Source: JBOHNM01 sp050730675
GTDB taxonomy: Bacteria; Planctomycetota; Phycisphaerae; Phycisphaerales; UBA1924
Length of the DNA stretch: 11,839 nucleotides
Direction: 5' to 3'
NCBI GenBank assembly: GCA_050730675.1
Contig: JBOHNM010000129.1
Span: 1 to 11,839 of the forward strand
The translations under genes and the position numbers were made by a program. Below are positions 1 to 6,222 of the stretch, piece after piece (position 1 is the stretch's first letter; every line of letters starts with the position of its first letter). The notes below the pieces were generated by a model. That model had not been told where the DNA came from. It searched no databases and saw nothing but the letters and a program-made list of their open reading frames with translations.

Positions 1-40
1 GGTCCACGCGACCTGGCCGCCGGTGTGAGTGCGGGGGAAG

Positions 41-64
41 GTATAGCACATTAATGTGCTGTAC
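41..64. promoter_or_regulatory. 24-bp near-perfect palindrome, possible operator
   Basis: The core AGCACATTAATGTGCT (45-60) is a perfect 16-bp palindrome. Extending it to 41-64 adds four pairs per side, of which only 44/61 (t against g) fails, so 11 of 12 pairs match. The AT-rich centre with GC-flanked arms is typical of a binding site for a dimeric helix-turn-helix regulator. No gene on either side can be assigned to it inside the window, so the regulator and target are unknown. It could also be an unusually symmetric transcript hairpin. Confidence 0.4.
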
Positions 65-80
65 GAACGGACTCTGCTTC

Positions 81-119
81 GTGAAGCCCGGCCCCCGCGG
101 GCTTCACGCGGGGGCCGGG
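81..119. other. Two overlapping, mutually exclusive GC hairpins
   Basis: Two perfect inverted repeats interlock. Arm 81-90 (GTGAAGCCCG) pairs with 98-107 across a 7-nt loop. Arm 87-99 (CCCGGCCCCCGCG) pairs with 107-119 across a 7-nt loop. They share bases, so only one can form at a time. The segment lies about 60 bp beyond the stop codon of the minus-strand remnant at 182-322 and could have been its terminator. Neither strand has a T-run after the stem, so a classical intrinsic terminator is not supported. Confidence 0.45.
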
Positions 120-181
120 TACGGGATGAGATGAGGCTGAGAGTCGGATGACGCGGCGGCCGCGGTGGGCACTGCGGCTAG

Positions 182-322
182 CTATGGGCAGCCGGCGAAG
201 AACTGGCTGAGGAAGAAGACCAGATCGTCGACAGTGATCTGACCGTCAGGTGTCGGCGAGCCGCCGAGGCCGACCAAGTCCGCCACCGCGGCGTTCAAGT
301 TGCCCGAAGCGCCCGAAGCCCG
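182..322 (-). pseudogene. Remnant of a secreted planctomycete protein: C-terminal dockerin-like tail only
   Basis: Read on the minus strand, an open stretch of 46 codons runs from just after an in-frame TAG (323-325) to a TAG at 182-184. It ends with DGQITVDDLVFFLSQFFAGC followed by P and stop, and carries GNLNAAVADLVGLGGSPTP before that. This calcium-loop-like segment ending in FFAGC resembles the C-terminal modules that end many secreted proteins in Phycisphaerae, where they are thought to act in sorting or surface attachment. There is no ATG and no preceding secreted domain in frame, because the upstream stop cuts it off. A tandem 9-bp repeat (GCCCGAAGC, 302-310 and 311-319) sits at the broken end. 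I read it as the leftover 3' end of a gene whose body was deleted or scrambled. A tiny gene starting at an internal TTG or GTG is possible but unlikely. Confidence 0.55.
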
Positions 323-480
323 CTAGGCCACTTGCACCGACGCCGTTTGTAGCGAGGGGCGATCTTCATTGATCGCACTTGCGATCTGCAGCCAACGCTG
401 GATAGAGCGCCGCCGAGGCTTGGGTGGGCCTGCGGAGGGTTGTGTTGCGATGCGGCTGGGGTGTGGAGTTGGCGTCGGAA

Positions 481-500
481 CCGTGGGCTTACGCCCACGG
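481..500. repeat. REP-like hairpin CCGTGGGC/GCCCACGG
   Basis: The arms CCGTGGGC (481-488) and GCCCACGG (493-500) are perfect reverse complements around a TTAC loop. Hairpins of this type are, to my recollection, frequent between genes in planctomycete genomes. That link is memory-based and was not checked here. Confidence 0.5.
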
Positions 501-507
501 CAAGGGA

Positions 508-526
508 CTTGCGCCGCTCTGCGGCG
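508..526. repeat. GC hairpin repeat, copy 1
   Basis: The 19-mer TTGCGCCGCTCTGCGGCGG forms a 6-bp stem (511-516 with 520-525) with a TCT loop. A second copy at 565-583 differs only by TTT in the loop, so the stem is conserved and the loop varies. Confidence 0.5.
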
Positions 527-564
527 GGGAGGCGCGGACCGATCCGTGATGCGGGGCGAGGGAG

Positions 565-583
565 TTGCGCCGCTTTGCGGCGG
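565..583. repeat. GC hairpin repeat, copy 2
   Basis: This 19-mer is identical to the one at 508-526 except for one loop base (TTT instead of TCT). The stem pairs 568-573 with 577-582. The copies start 57 bp apart. Their presence here argues against translating this stretch as the N-terminus of the downstream LOG-family protein. Confidence 0.5.
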
Positions 584-649
584 AAGTTGAGGGCCCCTTC
601 GTTCTCGCCTGCCCGCCCCACACCCCCCGACCGCCAACAATGCTCCCCT

Positions 650-1810
650 ATGTCATCTCTTGATCGCACCGAACCCAACCGCGCTGAACCCAACCGCACC
701 GAGCTTGACCCCATCGCATCGCCGGATGTGATTCCGCCGCCGCCGGCGGCGCTGGACCCGGCGGGGCCGGAGGGGCCCAAGCAGAAGAAGGCGGACAACC
801 CGGAGCTGGCGGCGAAGATCGACGGGCTGATCGCGGAGATGGGCGGGGTGCCGGGGTCGATGCATGCGCGGCTGGTGCATGACCTGGTGAGCACGAGCCT
901 GAAGCTGATCCCCGACAAGCGCGACACCGGGGAGCTGAAGCTGATCACCGCGGCGGTGAAGGAGCTGCGGTACGCCTACCGCGTTTTCGGGCGGTACCCG
1001 ATTCCACACAAGTGCACGATCTTCGGATCGGCGCGGACGCCGAAGGACCATGGGGACTTCGCGGCGACGGTGGAGTTCTCCAAATTGATGGCGGACGCGG
1101 GGTGGATGATCATCACCGGGGCGGGCGGCGGGATCATGGAGGCGGGGCACGTGGGCCCCGGGCGCGACAAGTCGTTCGGCGTAGCGATCCGGCTGCCGTT
1201 CGAGACGACGGCCAACGAGGTGATCGCGGGGGACCAGAAGCTGATCCACTTCCGGTACTTCTTCACGCGGAAGCTGATGTTCCTGTCGCAGAGCGAGGCG
1301 GTGGCGCTGTTCCCGGGCGGCTTCGGCACGATGGACGAGGCGTACGAGACGCTGACGCTGGTGCAGACGGGCAAGGCATCGATGCTGCCGATCGTGTGCT
1401 GCGAGGGCAAGGGGGAGACGTACTGGCAGCAGTTTGACCACTGGGTGCGCGAGGGGCTGCTCAAGCGCAAGCTCATCAACCCCGAGGACCTGTCGCTCTA
1501 CAAGCTCTGCGACACGCCGGCGGAGGCGGCGCAGGTGATCCTGAAGTTCTACCGCAACTACCACTCGTCGCGGTATGTGAAGGACGACTACGTGATCCGA
1601 CTCAAGAAGCCGCTGCACCAGAAGGATGTGGAGCGGCTGGCGGAGGAGTTCAAGGTGCTGATCAAGACGGGGACCATCGTGCAGCGCGGGCCGTCGGACA
1701 TCGAAGAAGACAACCGGGATTTGCCGCGGCTGGCGTTCCACCACACGCGGCACCGGTTCGGGATGATCCGGCAGTTGATCGATCGGATCAATGAGTGCGA
1801 GCCGGCGTGA
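650..1810 (+). CDS. LOG-family (TIGR00730-type) Rossmann-fold nucleotide phosphoribohydrolase-like protein
   Basis: This 386-residue cytoplasmic protein belongs to the LOG ('lysine decarboxylase' Pfam) family. Characterised members hydrolyse nucleoside 5'-monophosphates, including cytokinin ribotides, to base plus ribose phosphate. The two family signatures are present: the glycine-rich TGAGGGIMEA at about residues 156-165 and PGGFGTMDE at 222-230, whose Arg/Glu-type positions form the active site in relatives. The IFGSAR strand at about residues 123-128 opens the Rossmann fold. The protein is longer than plain LOG enzymes (about 200 residues). It has a helical N-terminal domain of about 120 residues and a C-terminal extension of about 100, which suggests the long LOG subtype. 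ATG at 650 is the first reasonable start, though no Shine-Dalgarno is visible. A TTG at 440 would add 70 residues read through hairpin repeats. Residues 6-20 hold a short repeat (TEPNR, AEPNR, TELDP) from a 15-bp direct repeat at 671-697, so a start further downstream cannot be excluded. The true substrate is unknown. Confidence 0.85.
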   Translation: MSSLDRTEPNRAEPNRTELDPIASPDVIPPPPAALDPAGPEGPKQKKADNPELAAKIDGLIAEMGGVPGSMHARLVHDLVSTSLKLIPDKRDTGELKLITAAVKELRYAYRVFGRYPIPHKCTIFGSARTPKDHGDFAATVEFSKLMADAGWMIITGAGGGIMEAGHVGPGRDKSFGVAIRLPFETTANEVIAGDQKLIHFRYFFTRKLMFLSQSEAVALFPGGFGTMDEAYETLTLVQTGKASMLPIVCCEGKGETYWQQFDHWVREGLLKRKLINPEDLSLYKLCDTPAEAAQVILKFYRNYHSSRYVKDDYVIRLKKPLHQKDVERLAEEFKVLIKTGTIVQRGPSDIEEDNRDLPRLAFHHTRHRFGMIRQLIDRINECEPA

Positions 1811-1830
1811 GGAAGTGCGAAGGCTTACCG

Positions 1831-1860
1831 CGGATTTGCGCGGATGAGCGCGGATTCGCG
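1831..1860. repeat. Three tandem 10-bp units (CGGATNNGCG)
   Basis: Three exact 10-bp units follow one another: CGGATTTGCG (1831), CGGATGAGCG (1841) and CGGATTCGCG (1851), with a partial unit before them. They fill the 96-bp gap between the LOG-family gene and the lipoprotein gene. The period is close to one DNA helical turn, but no function is evident. Confidence 0.55.
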
Positions 1861-1906
1861 ACCGGATGCAACTGCCCGGTGATGTAGACACGGATGGAAT
1901 GGTCTG

Positions 1907-2959
1907 ATGTCGATAATGCATCAATCCGAACCTGCTGATCCGCGCCCGCGGACGTCAAGCCGCGGGAGTTTCGTCCGCGCGTTGGCCTTCCTCCTTCTGC
2001 CTTCGTCCTTCATCCTTACGGGCTGCTCGTCGGACGAGCAGCCGCAGCCCAATGACCTTGCGGCGGCGACGTCGGTGCCTGCGGTGGTCGGCATGGGCTC
2101 GGGGATGGAGGTGCGCACGTGGGCGACGCGCGACGGGCAGGCCAACCTGACCAGCGTGCTTGCGCCGTACGTCGATCGGCCTGTGCGCATGGACCCGGCG
2201 GTGAAACAGACGTGGAGCCAGTGCGGGCTGCGGCTGGTCTCGGTGCCGGTCGCGGACCTGCCCAAGGTTATCGAGGCACTGACACCGACCATCGAGTACG
2301 ACGCGGGCGGGGCGGTGGCGTCGGTGAGCACGCTGTGGATCGGGCAGGGGCCGCGCTTCGGCGAGGCCGTGCGGGGCACATCCAGCCCGACGCCCCGGAC
2401 GATCGCGATGCACGATTCGCGTGTGCTCGCGCCCGCGGGCACGCTGCGCATCCTGGCACGGTGCTGGGTCATCCCCGACCTGGCCGCACCCGAGGGGGGC
2501 GATGTCCCCGCGGCGATCCAGGTGGAGCTGGTGCCGCAGATGCATGAGCCGCGCCGCGCGGTGGACCCGCTGGACCCGCAGACTTCGGCCGCTACGCCGG
2601 CCGAGCAGGGGCTGGTCTTCACGCGGCTGCGGGCAGCGATCGTGCTCACCCCCGGCGATGCGCTGCTGATCGTGCCCGAGTCTCCCCTGCGCGACTGGAA
2701 GGCCGCCGCGGCCGACCGCCCCGAGACTTCCCCGCCCGATGCCCCGGAAGTGGGTCGATTCGACCCCGCCCGGCCGGAGCCGTCGGGCCCGGCGCCATCG
2801 GTCGCCGCCGGACCGACGATCGGCCCACCCAGCGACGGGGTGCAGACGATCGGGCAGCAGATGTTCATCTTCGGCGGGAATGAAACCGGCTCGCGCCGCC
2901 TGCGGGTGATGACGGCCTTGATCCCCCGAGCGCCTGAGCGCTACGAACCCGGGAGATAG
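1907..2959 (+). CDS. Lipoprotein of unknown function
   Basis: This 350-residue protein is predicted to be exported and lipid-anchored. A charged N-region (R19, R24) is followed by a hydrophobic core and the lipobox ILTGC, with C40 as the lipidated residue. Ser at position +2 fits sorting to the outer membrane under the E. coli rule. The mature part has an alpha/beta-looking domain at about residues 70-270 that I do not recognise. A proline-rich linker follows at about 275-315, then a short conserved-looking end (MFIFGGNETGSRRLRVMTAL). The ATG at 1907 has only a weak GGATGGA upstream, and ATG 1916 (Met4) is an equally good start. The signal-peptide core (1986-2020) is encoded by a tandem heptanucleotide repeat. 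The gene follows the LOG-family gene by 96 bp on the same strand. Minus-strand open frames over the same DNA lack any signal or motif, so I reject them. Confidence 0.75.
   Translation: MSIMHQSEPADPRPRTSSRGSFVRALAFLLLPSSFILTGCSSDEQPQPNDLAAATSVPAVVGMGSGMEVRTWATRDGQANLTSVLAPYVDRPVRMDPAVKQTWSQCGLRLVSVPVADLPKVIEALTPTIEYDAGGAVASVSTLWIGQGPRFGEAVRGTSSPTPRTIAMHDSRVLAPAGTLRILARCWVIPDLAAPEGGDVPAAIQVELVPQMHEPRRAVDPLDPQTSAATPAEQGLVFTRLRAAIVLTPGDALLIVPESPLRDWKAAAADRPETSPPDAPEVGRFDPARPEPSGPAPSVAAGPTIGPPSDGVQTIGQQMFIFGGNETGSRRLRVMTALIPRAPERYEPGR
1986..2020. repeat. Heptanucleotide array, five units of CCTTCNN
   Basis: Five consecutive 7-bp units begin at 1986, 1993, 2000, 2007 and 2014. The first four fit CCTTCNN and the last is CCTTACG. 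The array lies inside the lipoprotein gene and encodes residues from about Phe28 to Thr38, the hydrophobic core of the signal peptide. The 7-bp period is out of step with codons, yet every resulting codon is hydrophobic or small. Confidence 0.7.
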
Positions 2960-3062
2960 GTTCTTGAGCCCGGCTCGACCCTGATTCGGGTTAGCGGACT
3001 TGCCTATTCCGCGCACGCCTTGCCGTTTGAGGCACGCCGCAAGCCGGGAGGCCCCTCCGTCG

Positions 3063-4355
3063 ATGCACATGGTCGAGGCACTTATGCTGAAGGTCAGCAT
3101 CCACAACGCGAAGCTCGGGATGGAATTGGCCCTGCCGATCTTCCACCCGACCCTCCCCGGCCACATGCTCCTGCGTCCCGGCTTCGTGATGGACGAGCCG
3201 GCCCTGACGCGGCTGCGCGAACTGCGGGTCCGCGAGCTATGGGTGCGGGTGCCGCAGCTCGAGACACTCGTGGGCTTCTTCAACGCCGAGGTGGTGGAGG
3301 AGCAGGCGCACCTGGCGCGGCTGATGGGCTCGGCCTTCGACCAGGTCCGCGAGCCGATGTTCGGCGAGGTGGACTTCCGCCATTACGCCGCGTCGATCAA
3401 GACCATCATCGAGAAGCTCTCGCGCGAGCCCAAGGCCGCGATCCTCGTGGGCGATGTCGTCGGCGCCGAGCGGCCGTTCGTCATGCACGCGATGGCGACG
3501 TGCTTCATCAGTCTGCTCATGGGCATCAAGCTGGAGAGCTATCTCGTCGAGCAGCGCCGGCGGCTGCAGCCGACGCGGGCGCGTTCGGTCGAGAACCTGG
3601 GCATCGGCGCGCTGCTGTGCGATGTGGGGATGCTCAAACTCCCGCACGAGGTAGTGGAGCGCTGGAAACAGACCGGCGACGAGCAGGACCCCGCCTTCCG
3701 CGAGCACGTGAAGCTCGGATTCCAGATGCTGCGCGGCAAGGTGGAGCCCACGGCCGCCGCCGCCGTGCTGCAGCACCACCAGCGCTACGACGGTTTCGGC
3801 TGGCCCGCCGCCCGCACGCTCGAAGGCCCCGCCAAGCCCGGACAGCCAACCGGGCTCATGGGCGAGCAGATCCACGTGTTCGCGCGGATCATTGCCGTGG
3901 CCGACCGCTTCGACCGCCTGCGCAACCCGCCCAGCGCCGACGGGCGCGAGGAGGCCCGCCAGCCGACGGTGCGCTGCCTGAAGCAGATGCTCACTGATGC
4001 GCGCAAGCGCGTGATCGACCCGACGGTCTTCAAGGCGCTGGTCGGCGTGGTGCCGGCGTACTCGCCGGGCACGATCGTGGAGTTGAATGACACGCGGGCC
4101 GCGGTGGTCGCGGAGTTTGACCCGCTCAACCCCTGCCGGCCGCTGGTGCGAACGGTCCACCTGCGCGACGGCAAGCTGCGCCTGGACGACAACACCTTCG
4201 GCGAATGGATCGACCTCAAGCGCCGGCGCGACCTGTGGGTGAGCCGGGCCGAGGACATCGACGTGTCGGCGGACAACTTCGAGCCCGACCACCCGATGGA
4301 GTTCGATCTGCACGGCATCCAGCCCACCGGGCGCTACGCCGGCCTGGCGGCCTAG
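3063..4355 (+). CDS. HD-GYP-like domain protein with degenerate HD dyad
   Basis: This 430-residue cytoplasmic protein matches the layout of HD-GYP cyclic-di-GMP phosphodiesterases. It has a DUF3391-like N-terminal segment (VSIHNAKLGMELALPIFHP), a helical HD domain and a C-terminal small beta segment (YSPGTIVELNDTRAAVVAEF). The GYP-type signature appears as HHQRYDGFGWP at residues 238-248, and further candidate metal ligands are H142 and H215. The defining HD motif is altered: where active enzymes read HDIGK, this one reads CDVGM (C186, D187). A metal ligand and the usual lysine are therefore missing, and the protein may be catalytically weak, altered in metal use, or a c-di-GMP sensor. Start choice: ATG 3063 has GGGAGG 11 nt upstream. 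ATG 3084 with GAGG 6 nt upstream is an equally plausible start, while TTG 3000 is not convincing. The gene ends 6 bp from the convergent adaptor gene. Family membership is fairly certain, activity is not. Confidence 0.8.
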   Translation: MHMVEALMLKVSIHNAKLGMELALPIFHPTLPGHMLLRPGFVMDEPALTRLRELRVRELWVRVPQLETLVGFFNAEVVEEQAHLARLMGSAFDQVREPMFGEVDFRHYAASIKTIIEKLSREPKAAILVGDVVGAERPFVMHAMATCFISLLMGIKLESYLVEQRRRLQPTRARSVENLGIGALLCDVGMLKLPHEVVERWKQTGDEQDPAFREHVKLGFQMLRGKVEPTAAAAVLQHHQRYDGFGWPAARTLEGPAKPGQPTGLMGEQIHVFARIIAVADRFDRLRNPPSADGREEARQPTVRCLKQMLTDARKRVIDPTVFKALVGVVPAYSPGTIVELNDTRAAVVAEFDPLNPCRPLVRTVHLRDGKLRLDDNTFGEWIDLKRRRDLWVSRAEDIDVSADNFEPDHPMEFDLHGIQPTGRYAGLAA

Positions 4356-4361
4356 GCACAA

Positions 4362-6056
4362 TCATGCGCCGGGGGCGGCGGGGCGCGGCTTGCCCGAGGG
4401 CGCGGCCGGGGCCGGCGCCTCGGCGGCGGGGCCCTGCTCGACCGGGCGCGGACGGCCGCCTGGCGTCTGGCGGCGCACGGCCGGGGTGATGCGCCCGTCG
4501 GGCATCAGCGTGAGGCCGACGGCGGCGAGTTCTTCCTTCTCCCATGGCTGATCGACCGATTCACCCGCGGTGGGCTGGCGCAGCAGCACCCGCTGGCCGT
4601 CGGCAATTCCACCGGCGATCTCGACGTAGCGGTCGGAGCGGCGGCCGACGCGGACGGGCTTGCGGAGATAATGCGAGCCGGAGGGGACATAGACGTAGCG
4701 GACCATTCCTTCGGTGAAGACCGCGCTGGCGGGGACGGCAAGGGTGTTCTCGACCTTGTCGAGGAAAATCTCGGCCTCGCAGCGCATCGAGGGCTTGATG
4801 GCGGCCTCGACGCCGGTGGTGTCCAGCCGCACCTTGACGGTGTACTCGCGGAGGTTGGGGTCCATCCACGAGCCGCCCTCGGCGATGACGCCGATGGAAT
4901 CGACCGTGCCGGGGACGGGAGCGCCGCTGGAGGCGTCGATCTTCACCGAGACCGATTGGCCCTTGCGGATACGCCCGGTCAGGGACTCGTGGACGCGGAC
5001 CGAGGCCATCATCTCCGACGTGTCGGGGAGCACAATGATGCGCTGGTTGGACGGGACGGAACGGCCGACATCCCAGGGCTGGTTGTCGCTGCCGCGGCGT
5101 TCACGGTTGAGGCTGGTGTCGTAGACGACCAGGCCGTCGGAGGGAGCCTTGATGACGGTGAGGTCGAGCTGCTCAAGCTGCTTGGCGAGGTTGGCCTTGC
5201 GGAGGTTGAGCTGGTCGCGCTTGTTGGAGCGATCGGCCTCGGCCTTGGCGAGTTGGCTGTCGTTCTTGCGCTGCGTGCGCAGGAACTCGGCCTTGGCTTC
5301 GGCGACGGTGGAGAGCTTGTTCTTCTCGTCGCGCGGGAACTCGAACTCGTTGTAGACGCGTTTGTTGAGCTCGGCGGTCTTGACGGCAGCCTGGGCCTCG
5401 AGGTATTCGAGCTCGGTGCGCTTCTTCTCGTCGAGGGAGAGGAAGCCCTGTTTTTGGAGTTCCACCGCGCGGTCGTACTTCTCTTTAAGTCGGTCCTCCT
5501 CGCGGTGGGTCTTCTCGACGGCCAGGTCGTTGGCCTGGCGTTTGGACTTCACCTCGCCCTCGAGCCACTGGCGCATCTCCAGCTCGGAGATGTCGACGGC
5601 AAGCTCGGCCTTGCGGAGAGCCGAGTCGTTGTCGGAGACCTGGATGATGTAGTTGTTCTCGGCGACGGCGTAGTCGGCCTCGGCGGTCTTGACGCGGATC
5701 TGTTCCTCGTCAACGACGGTCTGGATCGCGTCGGCGTTGAGGCGGACAAGGATGTCGCCGGTCTTGACCTGCGCACCCTCCTTCACGATCTCGACAATCG
5801 TCGAGGAATTGCGGAGCTGGTTGCGGATCTCGATCTGGCGGCGGGCCTCAAGCTCGCCTGTGGCGATGGTCGTGACGTCGAAGGACTGGCGCTGCAACGT
5901 GCCCTGGTCCAGCGGCTCATCGGCGGTGCGCTGCGTGGTGGGTTGTCCGCCGCCGGAGCGCGCCGCGCCGAGCAGGATGGCGCTGACACCGATGGCCGCG
6001 CCGGCGAAGGCGACCAGGGCGGCGGCGCTCCAGAGTCGTTTACTGCGGCGGGACAT
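4362..6056 (-). CDS. HlyD/MacA-family efflux periplasmic adaptor
   Basis: This 564-residue protein is a membrane-fusion (adaptor) protein linking an inner-membrane pump to an outer-membrane channel. One N-terminal membrane anchor spans about residues 8-32, so most of the protein is periplasmic. The split lipoyl domain is visible as VKEGAQVKTGDILVRLNADA (91-110) and VIKAPSDGLVVYDT (301-314). Between them lies a coiled-coil hairpin of roughly 185 residues rich in Lys, Glu, Ala and Leu. A beta-barrel (about 345-435) and a membrane-proximal domain containing VPASAVF (441-447) follow. A low-complexity Pro/Ala/Arg tail (about 531-564) is unusual for the family. ATG 6054-6056 is preceded by GGAG at a distance of about 10 nt. 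No ABC or RND pump gene or TolC-like gene lies next to it, so it is either an orphan or its partners are elsewhere. The long hairpin favours an ABC-type (MacA/HlyD-like) partner, but this is an inference. Confidence 0.88.
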   Translation of the reverse strand: MSRRSKRLWSAAALVAFAGAAIGVSAILLGAARSGGGQPTTQRTADEPLDQGTLQRQSFDVTTIATGELEARRQIEIRNQLRNSSTIVEIVKEGAQVKTGDILVRLNADAIQTVVDEEQIRVKTAEADYAVAENNYIIQVSDNDSALRKAELAVDISELEMRQWLEGEVKSKRQANDLAVEKTHREEDRLKEKYDRAVELQKQGFLSLDEKKRTELEYLEAQAAVKTAELNKRVYNEFEFPRDEKNKLSTVAEAKAEFLRTQRKNDSQLAKAEADRSNKRDQLNLRKANLAKQLEQLDLTVIKAPSDGLVVYDTSLNRERRGSDNQPWDVGRSVPSNQRIIVLPDTSEMMASVRVHESLTGRIRKGQSVSVKIDASSGAPVPGTVDSIGVIAEGGSWMDPNLREYTVKVRLDTTGVEAAIKPSMRCEAEIFLDKVENTLAVPASAVFTEGMVRYVYVPSGSHYLRKPVRVGRRSDRYVEIAGGIADGQRVLLRQPTAGESVDQPWEKEELAAVGLTLMPDGRITPAVRRQTPGGRPRPVEQGPAAEAPAPAAPSGKPRPAAPGA

Positions 6057-6092
6057 GGTGCAAGGCTCCGAAGCTTGGGGTAAAACAACTCA

Positions 6093-6107
6093 CCCCCGAA
6101 GCGGGGG
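6093..6107 (-). promoter_or_regulatory. GC hairpin in the leader of the adaptor gene
   Basis: CCCCCG (6093-6098) pairs perfectly with CGGGGG (6102-6107) around a 3-nt loop, 36 bp upstream of the adaptor start codon. On the minus strand the stem is followed by TGAGTTGTTTT, so it resembles a weak intrinsic terminator inside a leader. It could attenuate the adaptor transcript. It could equally be a structural repeat in the 166-bp divergent spacer 6057-6222, where I see no convincing promoter. Confidence 0.3.
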
Positions 6108-6222
6108 CAACGGCGAGGGATCGTATTCGGGCGGCGCGAGGGGTTTGGGAGAGAATCGCGGCCGAAAGAGGTAGTACGAACGGAAGGCGCACGAGTTCGC
6201 CATCAAGGTCTATGCTCGGTTC

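Larger units (their letters stand above)
323..649. other. Intergenic region with REP-like hairpins, no supported gene
   Basis: Open frames cross this stretch on both strands, but they are arginine-rich, lack conserved motifs and run through palindromic repeats, so I call none of them. It contains a GATC-centred palindrome (371-386), a hairpin at 481-500 and two copies of another hairpin (508-526 and 565-583). The last 50 bases before the next gene are C-rich, and I see no clear -10/-35 pair or ribosome-binding site there. Confidence 0.5.

Noticed and set aside
440..649. Upstream TTG extension of the LOG-family gene adding 70 residues
   Set aside because: It reads straight through REP-like hairpins, has no family similarity, and a normal ATG exists at 650.
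295..948. 217-codon minus-strand open frame at the left end
   Set aside because: It overlaps the LOG-family gene, is low-complexity and Ser/Arg/Pro-rich, and ends in a different frame from the remnant tail.
653..1924. 423-codon minus-strand open frame opposite the LOG-family gene
   Set aside because: It is an Arg/His/Leu-rich shadow typical of GC-rich DNA and has no motifs, while the plus strand carries clear LOG signatures.
3000..3062. TTG start for the HD-GYP-like protein
   Set aside because: The extra residues are Arg/Pro-rich with no ribosome site. ATG 3063 or 3084 follow better sites.
1955..3283. 442-codon minus-strand open frame opposite the lipoprotein gene
   Set aside because: No signal, motif or ribosome site. 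The plus strand has a lipobox and a coherent signal peptide.
4353..4364. Bidirectional terminator between the convergent genes
   Set aside because: Only 6 bp separate the stop codons and I see no stem-loop with a T-run there.
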